From: DASYAE01 sp036501535
GTDB lineage: Bacteria; Actinomycetota; Actinomycetes; Streptomycetales; Catenulisporaceae
Reading direction: 5' to 3'
Assembly (NCBI GenBank): GCA_036501535.1
Contig: DASYAE010000048.1
Span: 30,713-94,712 of the forward strand
Length of the DNA stretch: 64,000 nt
The notes beneath the pieces were generated by a model. That model saw nothing but the letters and a program-made list of their open reading frames with translations. It made no database searches and had not been told where the DNA came from. Of the stretch, positions 24,051-33,879 are shown one piece after another. Both the position numbers and the translations under genes were made by a program. Each line of letters opens with the position of its first letter. The stretch's first letter is position 1.

Positions 24051-24277
24051 GGAACTACCTCGTCTGTCTGTCGTCGGTGCCGGCATTCGGGACGTCGGCT
24101 CGACGGCGCCTTAAGCCTGCGGGAGGGCAGGGAGGACTGATTCACCCTGACGAGTTAAGGCTAGCTGCCGAACGAGCACCGGTCATCTCGGTTAGCCACT
24201 GGGACCCTCCTACCCGCTCACCGCCAGTGATACCTCGTTTGGGGGCACTTGATGAGCAGTCTCCCATTTCGGGCGGC

Positions 24278-24296
24278 TATGGTTAGGCGACCCTAA
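24278..24296. promoter_or_regulatory. Iron box (IdeR/DmdR operator)
   Basis: TTAGG-CGAC-CCTAA (24283-24296), a perfect 5-bp inverted repeat; the full 19-base site matches the actinobacterial iron-box consensus as I recall it at 14 positions. It lies 30 bp before the sucrase/ferredoxin-like gene, and an ideR gene is present at 8344-9048. Confidence 0.65.
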
Positions 24297-24325
24297 GTTG
24301 ACGACCCGACAGATGGCCGCCCACC

Positions 24326-25576
24326 GTGTCCCCCGAAACAGCGCCCCCTGACACAGCCTCCGGAAAAGCCGTGCTTGACAAGGGCGTCGGCCGACCGCAG
24401 GTCGGAGCGCGCAGAAGCGCCCCGGCGAGCCCGGCTGAGGCCGGCCGCGACCGCGAATTCTGCGCGGCGGTGTGCCGCGCGCTCGGCGAGCCGCTGATCG
24501 GGACGGCGCCGCCGGCGGCGATCGGCTGGCTGCTGGTGGAGCATCCCGGGCCGTGGCCGGCATTCGGCCTGCCGCAGGACTTCCCCGAGGCGCTGGAGGC
24601 GTACTGCGCGCGGGCGCTGGAGTTCGGCGTGCGCACTCAGCTGATCCGCCGTCCGGGACGGTCCGGCCGGACGGAGCGGCCGCGCGAGGGCGACGACGGA
24701 CGGCGGGCGGCCCGGGTGATGATCGCCGGCGGACCACCGGGGAACCGGTGGTTGGAACAGGTGATGCTTAGCCCGGACGAGTCGGCGGGCGGAGCATCGC
24801 AGTTCGCTGGGCCGAATGGCGCTGGAGCCAGTGTTGGAGCTGGCGCCGGACCATCTGGCGAACCGACCGGGGTCCGTCGGCGAAAACTCGCGACTGAGCT
24901 ATTTGCCCTACTCCGAATGGATAAGGACGCCTTCCGCTCCCCGCGCGGGCCCGGTATCGGCGCACCGGCCGCCGCCGCGCTCCTCGTGTGCGCTCACGGG
25001 CGCCGGGAGGTGTGCTGTGCCAAGTACGGACGCCCGGTCGCCGCCGCGCTGCGCGCCGAGTTCGGCCCGATCGCCTGGGAGACGACCCACATCGGCGGGG
25101 ACCGCTTCGCCGCCGGGCTCGTCGCGCTGCCCTCCGGCGCCTACTTCGGCCGGCTCGACCCGGCCGAGGCGGTCCGCGCCGCGCGGGCGGCGCTCACCGG
25201 CGAACTCGACCTCGAGCACTACCGCGGCACCGCCGGAACCCCGGCCGCGGTGCAGGCCGCCGAGTGCTTCCTGCGCCGCGAGTTCGGCCTGACGCGCATG
25301 CACGCGGTGCGGCATATCGGTGGCCGGGGGCTCGCCGAGCGGTTCCGCGTGGACGCATCTGTTGGGGCGTCAGAGAAGCCTTCAGCCGAGCATGCATCCG
25401 TGTTCGAAGTCGAGCTGACACGGCGTCGGGCCGGGTGCGCGCGATTGACCTCGTGCGGCTCCGGCACCGTCGAGCAGCCGCCCGCCTACCGGCTTCACTC
25501 CATTACCGCGGTGCCCTCAGACTCCAGCGCGCCCAAGGCATCCCCGCCGTCTACTCCTGTCACTGCTGCCTTGTGA
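24326..25576 (+). CDS. Sucrase/ferredoxin-like family protein
   Basis: 416 residues, GTG start. The family core is seen as VCAHGRREVCCAKYGRPVAAAL (about 221-242), WETTHIGGDRFAAGLVALPSG and CFLRREFGL, the thioredoxin-like ferredoxin fold that may hold a [2Fe-2S] cluster through CAHG...CC and a His. Despite the name it is unrelated to sucrose cleavage. An insertion rich in Gly/Ala/Pro (about 150-185) is unusual. The iron box just upstream suggests repression by IdeR with iron, which fits a role in iron or redox metabolism. The 3' end overlaps the convergent next gene by 17 bp. Confidence 0.85.
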   Translation: MSPETAPPDTASGKAVLDKGVGRPQVGARRSAPASPAEAGRDREFCAAVCRALGEPLIGTAPPAAIGWLLVEHPGPWPAFGLPQDFPEALEAYCARALEFGVRTQLIRRPGRSGRTERPREGDDGRRAARVMIAGGPPGNRWLEQVMLSPDESAGGASQFAGPNGAGASVGAGAGPSGEPTGVRRRKLATELFALLRMDKDAFRSPRGPGIGAPAAAALLVCAHGRREVCCAKYGRPVAAALRAEFGPIAWETTHIGGDRFAAGLVALPSGAYFGRLDPAEAVRAARAALTGELDLEHYRGTAGTPAAVQAAECFLRREFGLTRMHAVRHIGGRGLAERFRVDASVGASEKPSAEHASVFEVELTRRRAGCARLTSCGSGTVEQPPAYRLHSITAVPSDSSAPKASPPSTPVTAAL

Positions 25577-26525
25577 CCCCCCGTGCCAGCCGCCACGACA
25601 GGAACAGCGCGGCAAGCACCGCAGCCATGCGCGGCAGTGTGCCGAAGAACGAGGCCGCGCCGGAGAGCAGATCCGCCGTCGACGCGTCGTGTCCGCCCCA
25701 GACGCCGTGCTTGAACAGCCAGAAGCCGAGCGCGTAGAGCAGCACCGAGGTGACCGGCACGCCGACCACCAGGGTCCACTTCTCCACCTCGCTGAAGAAC
25801 CTCGAGGTGCACGCCACCAGCCCTGCGACCAGCAGGAGGATCCAGAAGCCGATCATCGCGCCGACGACGAACAGGGCGATCGAGAGGGCCTCCCAGGGAT
25901 GCACCCGCGGACCGAAACGCCACGCGGTGCGCGCCCGCTGCACGAACTGCGAGACCTCCGCCGCGACCGCCGACTCCTCCTCGAACTGCTCCGGCTCCGG
26001 GCCGCCGGCCGGGAACATCGTCGCGTTGGCCTCGGCCAGCGCGCCCACGGTCTCCACCGAGTGGTTCGGGGCGAACGGGTCCGGGTCGAGGCAGATCTCC
26101 GGGCCCGTGGCGCCCGTCGCCCCGCCGATCACCGCTCTGGCCGCCGAGACCGGGACGGGGCCGGCCGCGCTCGCCGGGGTCAGCAGCTCGGCCAGGTCGT
26201 CCAGGATCGGCTCCTGCGGACCGTCGAGCGCGGACGCTGAGGCGAGCCTGCGGCTCAGCTGCGCCTGATACTCCGGGTCGCGCTGGAGCTCCGCGTCCAC
26301 GATGGTGACCGGGTCGCCGATCCGCTCGAGGATCCGCTCCAGGGTCGTGACATCGCGTCCCAGCCGGGCTCGCTCCTGGCTGATCGTCTCGCGGAGGCTG
26401 TTCACGAACCGCGCCCGCGCGCCGGGCGCCAATCGACCCGAGGCCGCATCGGATACTGAACTGAGGTAAAGGAAAAGGTACTGCTCCGGATCGGCGTTTC
26501 GGCGTCTCGCAGCCTCGCCGCGCAT
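25560..26525 (-). CDS. Membrane protein with HAAS-like N-terminal domain
   Basis: 321 residues; ATG 26525 is preferred because GGAGG lies seven bases upstream. The N-terminal PEQYLFLYLSSVS...RARFVNSLRETISQE...ERILERIGDPVTIVDAEL has the helix-helix-helix-GDP pattern of HAAS/DUF1700 signalling domains. An acidic linker follows, then four hydrophobic helices (about 205-310). HAAS proteins usually pair with PadR regulators, but none is adjacent. Function unknown. Convergent overlap with the upstream-listed gene means both transcripts are antisense at their ends. Confidence 0.65.
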   Translation of the reverse strand: MRGEAARRRNADPEQYLFLYLSSVSDAASGRLAPGARARFVNSLRETISQERARLGRDVTTLERILERIGDPVTIVDAELQRDPEYQAQLSRRLASASALDGPQEPILDDLAELLTPASAAGPVPVSAARAVIGGATGATGPEICLDPDPFAPNHSVETVGALAEANATMFPAGGPEPEQFEEESAVAAEVSQFVQRARTAWRFGPRVHPWEALSIALFVVGAMIGFWILLLVAGLVACTSRFFSEVEKWTLVVGVPVTSVLLYALGFWLFKHGVWGGHDASTADLLSGAASFFGTLPRMAAVLAALFLSWRLARGVTRQQ

Positions 26526-26809
26526 TATTAGGCCTCCATCTGGCGGCGCTGATACCCACGTCACTGAATCGGGCACTGCATTTATTCCCAGCCTAGAGGG
26601 GGACGGCACCGGCGCGCGTGGAGGGACTGGAAGCACGAATGTGGTGTAGAGCACTCGCAATCACCTCGCCAGGGGCCAGGATCGCGGCCGCGGATCGCCG
26701 CGGGCAACCCGGAAACCGCCCCTCAACTGAGCGAAGTAATTGCATACGCACGCGCACGCGCCCGGGTCCGGTGCGCTCCCCGTCAGGGGCGTATGGGAGG
26801 CTGACCGCC

Positions 26810-27526
26810 ATGACTACAGCGCTGCTCGAGGTCATCGCTTTGGACGCCGGGGACGCGCGGCTGGCCGTGGAGGGCGGCGCGGACCGGCTCGAACTGGTCA
26901 GCGCGATGGAGTTCTCCGGGTTCAACCCCGCGGTCGAGACCTTCGCGCAGATCCGGGCCGCGGTGGACGTGCCGCTGCGGGTCATGCTGCGGCTGCGGGA
27001 CGGCTTCGCGGCCGGCGGGGCGGCGGGGGTCACGGCGCTCAAGGCCGCGGCGCGCGAGCTGCGCGCGGAGGGCGCCGACGAGTTCGTCATCGGCCTGCTC
27101 GACCGGTCCGGCGCCGCGGACGTGTCAGCGCTGGAAGACGTGCTGGCGGCGCTGGACGGCAGCGCCTGGACCTTCCACAAGGCGATCGACGCGGCGGCGG
27201 ACCGGGACGCGGTCTTCGACGCCGTGCGGCCGCTGCCCGGGCTCGACACGGTGCTGACCTCGGGTGGGCCGTTTCCGGCCGGCCGGGGCGTGGAGGTGCT
27301 GCGGGCCGAGGCGGCGCGCGAGGCGGACCGCCCGGACGGTCTCAGCATCCTGGTGGGCGGGGGGCTGACGCTCCCGGACCTGCCGGCGCTGCGGGCGGTC
27401 GGGCTGGCGCGGTTCCACGTGGGTTCGGCGGTCCGGGCGACCGGCGACTGGGCCGGGCCGGTCGATCCGGAGCAGGTGGCGGTCTGGCGCTCGGCGCTCG
27501 ACGAGCCGACCGAGGCAGCGGTCTGA
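26810..27526 (+). CDS. cutC: CutC-family TIM-barrel protein
   Basis: 238 residues. Motifs LLEVIALDAGDARLAVEGGADRLELVSAMEFSGFNP, VPLRVMLRLRDGF, FHKAIDAAADRDAVFD, LDTVLTSGGPFPAGRG and ILVGGGLTLPDLP place it in CutC, proposed for copper homeostasis in Escherichia coli though the biochemical role is unsettled. ATG 26810 follows GGGAGG. It converges on helD with a 68-bp gap holding a near-perfect stem (27550-27572). Confidence 0.9.
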   Translation: MTTALLEVIALDAGDARLAVEGGADRLELVSAMEFSGFNPAVETFAQIRAAVDVPLRVMLRLRDGFAAGGAAGVTALKAAARELRAEGADEFVIGLLDRSGAADVSALEDVLAALDGSAWTFHKAIDAAADRDAVFDAVRPLPGLDTVLTSGGPFPAGRGVEVLRAEAAREADRPDGLSILVGGGLTLPDLPALRAVGLARFHVGSAVRATGDWAGPVDPEQVAVWRSALDEPTEAAV

Positions 27527-27549
27527 TCGGCAGTCTGACCGGTGCCGGC

Positions 27550-27572
27550 GATCCCGGCCGCAGGGCCGGATC
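27550..27572. terminator. Bidirectional terminator between cutC and helD
   Basis: GATCCCGGCC (27550-27559) faces GGCCGGATC (27564-27572) across a 4-base loop; one base is unpaired. It separates two convergent genes. Confidence 0.5.
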
Positions 27573-27594
27573 CCGATGAACGGGAGTGATCTGA

Positions 27595-29787
27595 TCAGCC
27601 GGCCAGTTCCGGCGGCAGCGGGCGCGAGTGCAGCACCGTCAGGCGGCTGACCGCGCGCGTCAGCACGACGTAGAGGCGGCGCAGACCGAGGACGTGGTCG
27701 TATTCGGCCTCGGCGATCTCCGTCGGCTCGACCACGATGACCTGGTCGTACTCCAGGCCCTTGGCGAGGCCGGCCGGGACGAGCGCGATGCGGGCCGGGG
27801 TCGGCGCGGCGGCGGGCTCGAGTCCGGGTTCTGCTCCCGGTTCGGCCGCCGGCTCCGGCTCGGATTCGGCCTCGGAGCCGAGGACAGTGAACGGGATCGA
27901 GGCAGCGGCCAGGCTCGCCGCAAGGCGCGGCACCGCGCCGTCCGCGGCGATGACGCCGATCGAGCCCTCGTATTCGAGGGCTTCGGCGGCGAGCAGGCCG
28001 AGCCAGCCCTCGACGTCGGACTCGCCGACCAAACCGAGCGATCCGGCCGCCTGGCGGACCGAGGTGGGCGGCGCGAGGTCCGGCGCGGCGATCGGCAGCA
28101 GCCGCGCGGCGTATTCGATGACCTGCTCGGGGACGCGGAACCCCTGGGTCAGCTCCTCCATGCGCGCGCCGGGCTTGCCCAGGTGCCGCAGCGTCGCGTC
28201 CCAGGACCCTGCGGCCCAGGCGGTGGTCGCCTGCGCGAGGTCGCCGAGGACGGTGGCCGAGCCGGTGGCGCAGCGGCGGCCGACCGCACGGCACTGCATC
28301 GGCGAGAGGTCCTGCGCCTCGTCGAGCACCACGTGGGCGAGCGAGGCGGTCCGCTCGAGCTGGTCGGCGAGCTCGTCGAGCAGGACGGCGTCGGCCGGGG
28401 TCCAGCGGGCCGCTGCGGGACTGCGGGGCGCGCGCGGCGCGGCTGCCCAGCAGACCAGTTCCTGCTCCTCGTCGGTGAGCACGCCCTCGGCCGCACCGGC
28501 CAGCCGCTCGCGCGATGAGAGCAGCGCGAACAGCATCTTGATCGGGTCGACCGCCGGCCAGAGCTGGTCGACCAACGCCTTGACCGGACGCGAGCGGGCC
28601 ACGGTCTCCTGCACCCGGTCGTCCGGGGACTCGCCGGCCGCCTCCATCCGAGTGAGGACGGCGTGGGCCAGCCGCTGCGCGAGCATCGCCCGTCCGGAGG
28701 CATAGCGGATCTCGCGCTGCCGGATCGTGTCGATCTGCTCCAGGATCTCGTAGGCCGGCACCCGCCAGCGCCGCACGCCGCGCGGGACGGTGAGCGCCTC
28801 GGTCGGCTCGCTGACGTGTGCCCAGAGCGCGCGGTGCAGGACCTCGGCCATGCGCGCGTCGCCCTTGATGCGCGCGGTCGGCGCGGAGTCGAGGCCGCGG
28901 ACCGCGAACCGGCCGGCGAACGGCTTGGCCACGAGCTCTTCGACGGTCGCCTGGGCCACGTCGAGCTCGCCGAGGGCGGGCAGCACCTGCTCGATGTACT
29001 TGAGGAACTCGCGGTTCGGGCCGACGACCAGCGTGCCGCCGCGTTTGAGCCGGTCGCGGTGCGTGTAGAGCAGGAAGGCGACGCGGTGCAGGCCGACCGC
29101 CGTCTTCCCGGTGCCCGGCGCTCCCTGGACGCACACCGACTCGGACAGGTCGGCGCGGACGATCTCGTCCTGGTCCGGCTGGATCGTGGCGACGATGTCG
29201 CGCATGGGGCCCACGCGGGGCCGCTCGATCTCCGCGGCCAGGATGCGGCTGCCGGAGCCCGCCGCGGCAGCCGCCTGACTCGCCGCAGCCGCCGCATCGG
29301 GGCTCAGCGGCTCGTCCTCGAAGGCGGTCAGCCGCCCGCCGGAGAAGCCGAACCGGCGGCGCAGCGCGAGCCCGTACGGCTCCTTCGCGCCGGCCCGGTA
29401 GAAGGCGACGGACACCGGGGCGCGCCAGTCCACCACGAGCGGGTCGCCGGCCGCGTCATGCACATGCCGCCGTCCGACGTAATAGCGCTCACCGCGGTAT
29501 TCGCGGTACTCACTCGACTGGCTGGTGCTCTGGTCCGGCTCGTCCGCGTAGTCCAGACGGCCGAAGAACAGCGGGATGTCGGGGTTGTCGACCAGCGCGG
29601 CGGCCCTCATCCAGATGGCGTGCTGGAGGACTTCGGTGGAGACGGCGTTGCCGCCCTGCGCCTTCAGCGCGAGGGTCTCCTCGCGCATCACCCGCAGCGC
29701 AGCGCGGGACTCGGCTAAGTGCTCCTGTTCGGCCTTGATCGTCGGATCGTCGGCCGATGCAGCGGAAGAGGTTGCGGAGGACGGCAT
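27595..29787 (-). CDS. helD: HelD/HelR-type superfamily 1 ATPase (RNA polymerase recycling)
   Basis: 730 residues from ATG 29787 (GGAG seven bases upstream). Antiparallel coiled coil at the N-terminus (about 14-60), then VVDWRAPVSVAFYRAG, Walker A GAPGTGKTAVGLHR near residue 220, DEAQDLSP Walker B region, GFRVPEQVIEYAARLLP and a C-terminal RRLYVVLTRAVSRLTVLHS motif VI. HelD proteins bind RNA polymerase, pull DNA and nascent RNA out and recycle stalled complexes; the Streptomyces HelR form also dislodges rifampicin. A Glu/Pro/Ala insertion (encoded near 27800-27880) is low complexity. No rifamycin-associated element was found upstream. Confidence 0.9.
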   Translation of the reverse strand: MPSSATSSAASADDPTIKAEQEHLAESRAALRVMREETLALKAQGGNAVSTEVLQHAIWMRAAALVDNPDIPLFFGRLDYADEPDQSTSQSSEYREYRGERYYVGRRHVHDAAGDPLVVDWRAPVSVAFYRAGAKEPYGLALRRRFGFSGGRLTAFEDEPLSPDAAAAASQAAAAAGSGSRILAAEIERPRVGPMRDIVATIQPDQDEIVRADLSESVCVQGAPGTGKTAVGLHRVAFLLYTHRDRLKRGGTLVVGPNREFLKYIEQVLPALGELDVAQATVEELVAKPFAGRFAVRGLDSAPTARIKGDARMAEVLHRALWAHVSEPTEALTVPRGVRRWRVPAYEILEQIDTIRQREIRYASGRAMLAQRLAHAVLTRMEAAGESPDDRVQETVARSRPVKALVDQLWPAVDPIKMLFALLSSRERLAGAAEGVLTDEEQELVCWAAAPRAPRSPAAARWTPADAVLLDELADQLERTASLAHVVLDEAQDLSPMQCRAVGRRCATGSATVLGDLAQATTAWAAGSWDATLRHLGKPGARMEELTQGFRVPEQVIEYAARLLPIAAPDLAPPTSVRQAAGSLGLVGESDVEGWLGLLAAEALEYEGSIGVIAADGAVPRLAASLAAASIPFTVLGSEAESEPEPAAEPGAEPGLEPAAAPTPARIALVPAGLAKGLEYDQVIVVEPTEIAEAEYDHVLGLRRLYVVLTRAVSRLTVLHSRPLPPELAG

Positions 29788-30354
29788 GACTGGGCTCCAT
29801 TCGGTCGGCATGAGCGCAGCGGCGAGCCTCCCCGGTCCGCCGGATCCGGGGCTGGTCGTCGCCACGCAGAAGTCGGCAATGCGCAGTAGGTGGCACTGCC
29901 GTGCTGATAGGGAGCGCAGAGGTCTCGCCACGGCCGACTCGAGACAACGGAGTCCGCCGCGCCGTACATGTGCCTGGTTTACCTCAAAGGGCCCGGTAGT
30001 TTAACACGGCCCCGACCGGGCAGGCCCGGCATTTTCCGGCTGCGGTCCTTGACATCGCGCCCGGCCCCCGGCAGTGTGCTCGCCGCACCCGGTACACGGC
30101 CTGCGTCCGGGCGGCGATTCGACAGGCGGGCCGGACCAGCGCTTCCGTCCGACGACGGGCGGCGCGGGAACGGCGGTGTCGCTCGCTGGACGCGGGAGTG
30201 GCGGGATCGACGGCCCAGGCGCGACGGACGCAACGGGGCAGTGCGGCGATCCGGCCTCCGCGTACCGCCGACCACCGCGCCGCGTTTTGCTGCCGTATTT
30301 TGGCTGTCTTCTGCGGCAGGCGCGGCCAACCGCCTGTCCTTGAATGAGGTCACG
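29788..30354. other. Divergent intergenic region helD/glucodextranase
   Basis: 567 bp without a credible gene. GCCCGGT (29991-29997) and ACCGGGC (30015-30021) form a 7-bp inverted repeat flanking a short AT-rich AGTTTAACAC. The rest is GC-rich with long spurious frames. Promoters for both genes must lie here. Confidence 0.5.
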
Positions 30355-33300
30355 ATGAAACGACCCTCGGGGCGCCGCCCGGCCCTGCTCGCCGCGGCCG
30401 GCGCCCTCGCCCTTCTCACCGGTGCGGTCGGGCCTGCACAGGCCGCCGCCGGCTCGACCGGGACGCCGGCGGGCGGCGGTCCCGGCGGGCCCTCCTACTA
30501 CGACGAGGCGCGCAAGGACTGCCTCGGCACGGCTCAGGACTCGAAGTCCAAGGTCTGGTACACGGTCGCCGACGGCGTGCTGTCCGACGTGTACGAGCCG
30601 ACCATCGACAGCACGGATGTCCAGACCCTGCAATACGTGGTGACGGACGGCTCGACGTTCAGCGACCTGCAGACGCGCGACATGACCTACACCGTGCGGG
30701 CCGACCCGACCGGCATGGCGTGCACGGTCACCTCGACCGACGCAAAGCACGGATTCCAGCTGGTGACCACCTACGTCACCGACCCGCAGCGCGACACGGT
30801 CCTGATGAGCACCCGGATCTCGGCCACCAAGGGCAGCAGGACCGATGTCGGCAGGCTGAAGGTCTACGCGCGGCTCGACGCCCATGTGAACGGCGACGGC
30901 GGCGGAGGCTCGCAGAACGCCGGGGGCAACACCGGCGTCGTCGACCCGAAGACCGGCGTCCCCGTGGTGTACAGCACGAATACGACCACTGAGGCGGCCA
31001 ATCGGACCTACGCGGTGCCGACCTACATGGCGCTGACGGCCACCTCGGCCGGCGCCGCCTCGGTCGGCTATGAGGGCACTGCGAGTGACGGGCTGACCCA
31101 GCTCGACGCGTCCCACGCGCTGTCGCAGACCACGTCGGCGGCCGACGGCCACATCGTGGCGACCGAGAACGTCACGCCGCGCGGGGGCTTCGGCAGCGCG
31201 GCCGGCAGTGCAGGCGGCAGCGCACCCGGCAGCGCAGTCGGCTCATTCACCCTCGCGCTCGGCTTCGGCCGCACCCAGGCGCAGGCCGAGAGCACGGCCA
31301 CGACCTCGCTGCGCACGCCGTTCCCCGCGGTCGCGGCGGCATACCTGGCGACCTGGGCCGCGTACGACCGGTCGCTCAACCGGCCGCCGAAGTCGGTGCC
31401 CGGCATCGCGGAGCAGACCGCTGAGAAGACCTATTACCTCGACGCGAACGTGCTGAAGGCCAGCGAGGACAAGACCTTCGGCGGCGCGGTCGTCGCGTCG
31501 CTCGCCTCGCCGTGGGGCCAGGCGGTCAACGCCGGCGTCGACGCGAACGGCCAGCCGGTCTACTTCGGCTCGTACCGGGAGGTGTTCGCCCGCGACGCCT
31601 ACGAGGCCTTCACCGGGTTCCTGGCCGACGGCGACCTGGCCACCGCCCGCGCGCAGACCGAGTTCCTGCTCGAGGACCAGCAGCTGGCGACCGGCGAGAC
31701 CCCGCGCAACTCGCTGATCAACGGCAAGCCGGCCCCCGACACCGGCGGCGACCAGCTGGACGAGACCGCGTACCCGATCCTGATGACGTACCTCTCCGGG
31801 CTCGGCGGCGACAGCTCCCTGTGGACGCAACACATCAAGCCGGCCGCGGACTTCCTGGTCTCGCACGGCCCGTCCTACGGGGTGGAGCGCTGGGAGGAGC
31901 AGTCCGGATATTCGCCCTCGACGATCGCGGCCGAGATCGCCGGCCTGACCGCCGCCGCGGCCATCGCGACGCAGCACGGCGACAAGGCGGACGCGGCGGT
32001 CTACCAGGCCACCGCGGACGATTTCCAGCGCAACGTGCAGAACTGGACGGTCACGACGAGCGGCCCGGACAGCTCCTCGCCGTACTTCCTGCGGCTGTCC
32101 AAGACCGGTGACCCGAACGCCACGACCAGCTACAGCCTGGGCAACGGCGGGCCGACGGTGAATCAGAACTCGGTGATCGACGGCGGCTTCCAGGAGCTGG
32201 TGCGACTCGGTGAGCTCTCCCCCACCAGCTCGGTGTTCCAGAACTCGCTCTCGGTGCTGGACAACACGATCTCGGTCACCACGCCGACCGGGACAGGGTT
32301 CTACCGGTACGGCACGCAGGCGAGCGCGGGCAGCGCGGACGGCTACGGCGACTGCTCGACGGTCAACACTCAGACCTCGTGCACCGTCGACGGTGAGCCG
32401 TGGCCGACCACGGACACCGGCACCGGGCACCTCTGGCCGGTGCTGTCCGGCGAGCGCGGCGAGTCGGCGATCGCCGAGGACGACCCGAGTGAGGCCTCGT
32501 CCATGCTCTCCTTCATGATCGGCTCGGCCTCGGGCGTCGGCCTGGTGCCGGAGCAGGTATGGGAGGACCCGAACCTGGCGGCATCGCCCTATGGCTCGGA
32601 CCCGACCAGCGCGTCGATCGGCTTCACCGACGGCCAGGCGGCCGGCTCCGCATCACCGCTGACCTGGGCGCAGGCTCAGGAGCTGCGGCTGATCGTGGAC
32701 TTGGGCACCGGCAAAGACGTTGACACACCGGCGATCACCACGGCCCGCTACGTGACCAACGGCGCGCCCGTGGCGACAACGGTGACGATCGCCGCACCGG
32801 CATCCGGCGCGACGATCGAGGGCTCGACGACCACGGTGTCCGGCACCGCGGCGCCGGGCGCGACGGTCGACATCGCGACTCAGGACACGGACACCGGCGG
32901 CGCAGCGACCACGGTGGCCACGACCGCCGACACGACCGGCGCGTACTCCGCCTCGGTCGCGATCGGCTTCGGCACCAACGTGATCACGGTTGCAGCAACC
33001 ACGAAGGCCGGCGCCACCGGATACGCGCAGACGGCAGTCGTCGGCGACGTGAGCGGCGGCACGACGGTGCTCGACGCGACCGACCCGGTCGGCGACGACG
33101 ACGGCCCGGGTACGTATCAGTACCCGACCTCATCGTCGTACACGGCCGGGTCGTGGGACCTGACCGGCTTCCAGGTGATCACCGCAGGCTCCACGGTCTA
33201 CCTGCGCACCAAGGTCAGGGACCTCACCCCGACCTTCGGCGCGGTCGACGGCGCACAACTGCTCGACATCTACGTGCACGACCCCTCCGCGGCCTCGACT

Positions 33301-33768
33301 TCGACCTCGACCGCCGCGGCCTTCCCGACCCGCAACTACACGATCGCCCCGGCCGACGCCTGGAGCCAGCGCCTGGAGGTCCAGGGCTTCGCCTCCCCCG
33401 TCTGGGTGAACGCGAGCGGCGCTCAGGTCGGTACGCCGTCCGCGGTAGTCGCCTCGACGGTGGCGGACACGATCACGATCGCCCTGCCGGAGTCCGAGTT
33501 CGGCACCCCCGGCTCCGGCTGGTCCTTCACGGTCGCGCTCACCGGCCAGAACGGCTTCAACGCGGACCAGGCGATCTCCTTCACGCAGGCCCCGGGCGGC
33601 TTCACGCTCGGCGTCTGCCCGACCGGAGGCACCGAGCCGATCTGCTCGGCGAACCCGGCCTCGGTACCCGAGGTGATGGACACGATCACCCCGGCGGGCG
33701 TGTCGCAGGCCACTGAACTGGATCCGACGCTGGGACCGGTGGTGCTGCAGGGGGTGACGGTGCCTTAG
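30355..33768 (+). CDS. Secreted GH15 glucodextranase/glucoamylase-like enzyme
   Basis: 1137 residues. Sec signal peptide (MKRPSGRRP then a hydrophobic core, AQAAAG cleavage near 32). Glucodextranase-type N-domain (about 45-330) with a Gly/Ser/Ala repeat near 285, GH15 alpha/alpha barrel (about 345-790) in which Glu514/Glu515 of RWEEQSGYSPSTIAAE is the general acid and Glu700 of GHLWPVLSGERGE the likely base, a bacterial Ig-like domain (about 805-900) and a C-terminal beta domain like glucodextranase domain C. It should release glucose from alpha-1,6 or alpha-1,4 glucans outside the cell; linkage preference cannot be read. ATG 30355 follows GAGG. Confidence 0.88.
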   Translation: MKRPSGRRPALLAAAGALALLTGAVGPAQAAAGSTGTPAGGGPGGPSYYDEARKDCLGTAQDSKSKVWYTVADGVLSDVYEPTIDSTDVQTLQYVVTDGSTFSDLQTRDMTYTVRADPTGMACTVTSTDAKHGFQLVTTYVTDPQRDTVLMSTRISATKGSRTDVGRLKVYARLDAHVNGDGGGGSQNAGGNTGVVDPKTGVPVVYSTNTTTEAANRTYAVPTYMALTATSAGAASVGYEGTASDGLTQLDASHALSQTTSAADGHIVATENVTPRGGFGSAAGSAGGSAPGSAVGSFTLALGFGRTQAQAESTATTSLRTPFPAVAAAYLATWAAYDRSLNRPPKSVPGIAEQTAEKTYYLDANVLKASEDKTFGGAVVASLASPWGQAVNAGVDANGQPVYFGSYREVFARDAYEAFTGFLADGDLATARAQTEFLLEDQQLATGETPRNSLINGKPAPDTGGDQLDETAYPILMTYLSGLGGDSSLWTQHIKPAADFLVSHGPSYGVERWEEQSGYSPSTIAAEIAGLTAAAAIATQHGDKADAAVYQATADDFQRNVQNWTVTTSGPDSSSPYFLRLSKTGDPNATTSYSLGNGGPTVNQNSVIDGGFQELVRLGELSPTSSVFQNSLSVLDNTISVTTPTGTGFYRYGTQASAGSADGYGDCSTVNTQTSCTVDGEPWPTTDTGTGHLWPVLSGERGESAIAEDDPSEASSMLSFMIGSASGVGLVPEQVWEDPNLAASPYGSDPTSASIGFTDGQAAGSASPLTWAQAQELRLIVDLGTGKDVDTPAITTARYVTNGAPVATTVTIAAPASGATIEGSTTTVSGTAAPGATVDIATQDTDTGGAATTVATTADTTGAYSASVAIGFGTNVITVAATTKAGATGYAQTAVVGDVSGGTTVLDATDPVGDDDGPGTYQYPTSSSYTAGSWDLTGFQVITAGSTVYLRTKVRDLTPTFGAVDGAQLLDIYVHDPSAASTSTSTAAAFPTRNYTIAPADAWSQRLEVQGFASPVWVNASGAQVGTPSAVVASTVADTITIALPESEFGTPGSGWSFTVALTGQNGFNADQAISFTQAPGGFTLGVCPTGGTEPICSANPASVPEVMDTITPAGVSQATELDPTLGPVVLQGVTVP

Positions 33769-33796
33769 GAGTAGCAGACTCCGGGCTGTAGTCGAT

Positions 33797-33832
33797 GAGG
33801 GCGGGGCCGTGCGATGGCGCGGCCCCGCCCTC
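33797..33832 (+). terminator. Terminator after GH15 gene
   Basis: Perfect 13-bp arms GAGGGCGGGGCCG (33797-33809) and CGGCCCCGCCCTC (33820-33832), loop of 10. Confidence 0.8.
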
Positions 33833-33879
33833 GCGCCTGGTCCTGAGTGATATTGATTGCCGGGAAAGGAAGCCGTCCC

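Noticed and set aside
24140..24215. Additional iron boxes (TTAAGGCTAG and GGTTAGCC) near the cold-shock gene
   Set aside because: Neither forms the TTAGG...CCTAA inverted repeat; only the site at 24283 does.
29788..30354. Rifamycin-associated element upstream of helD
   Set aside because: The GGGGCTTGC...GCAAGCCCC form I expected was not found; a rifampicin link cannot be claimed.
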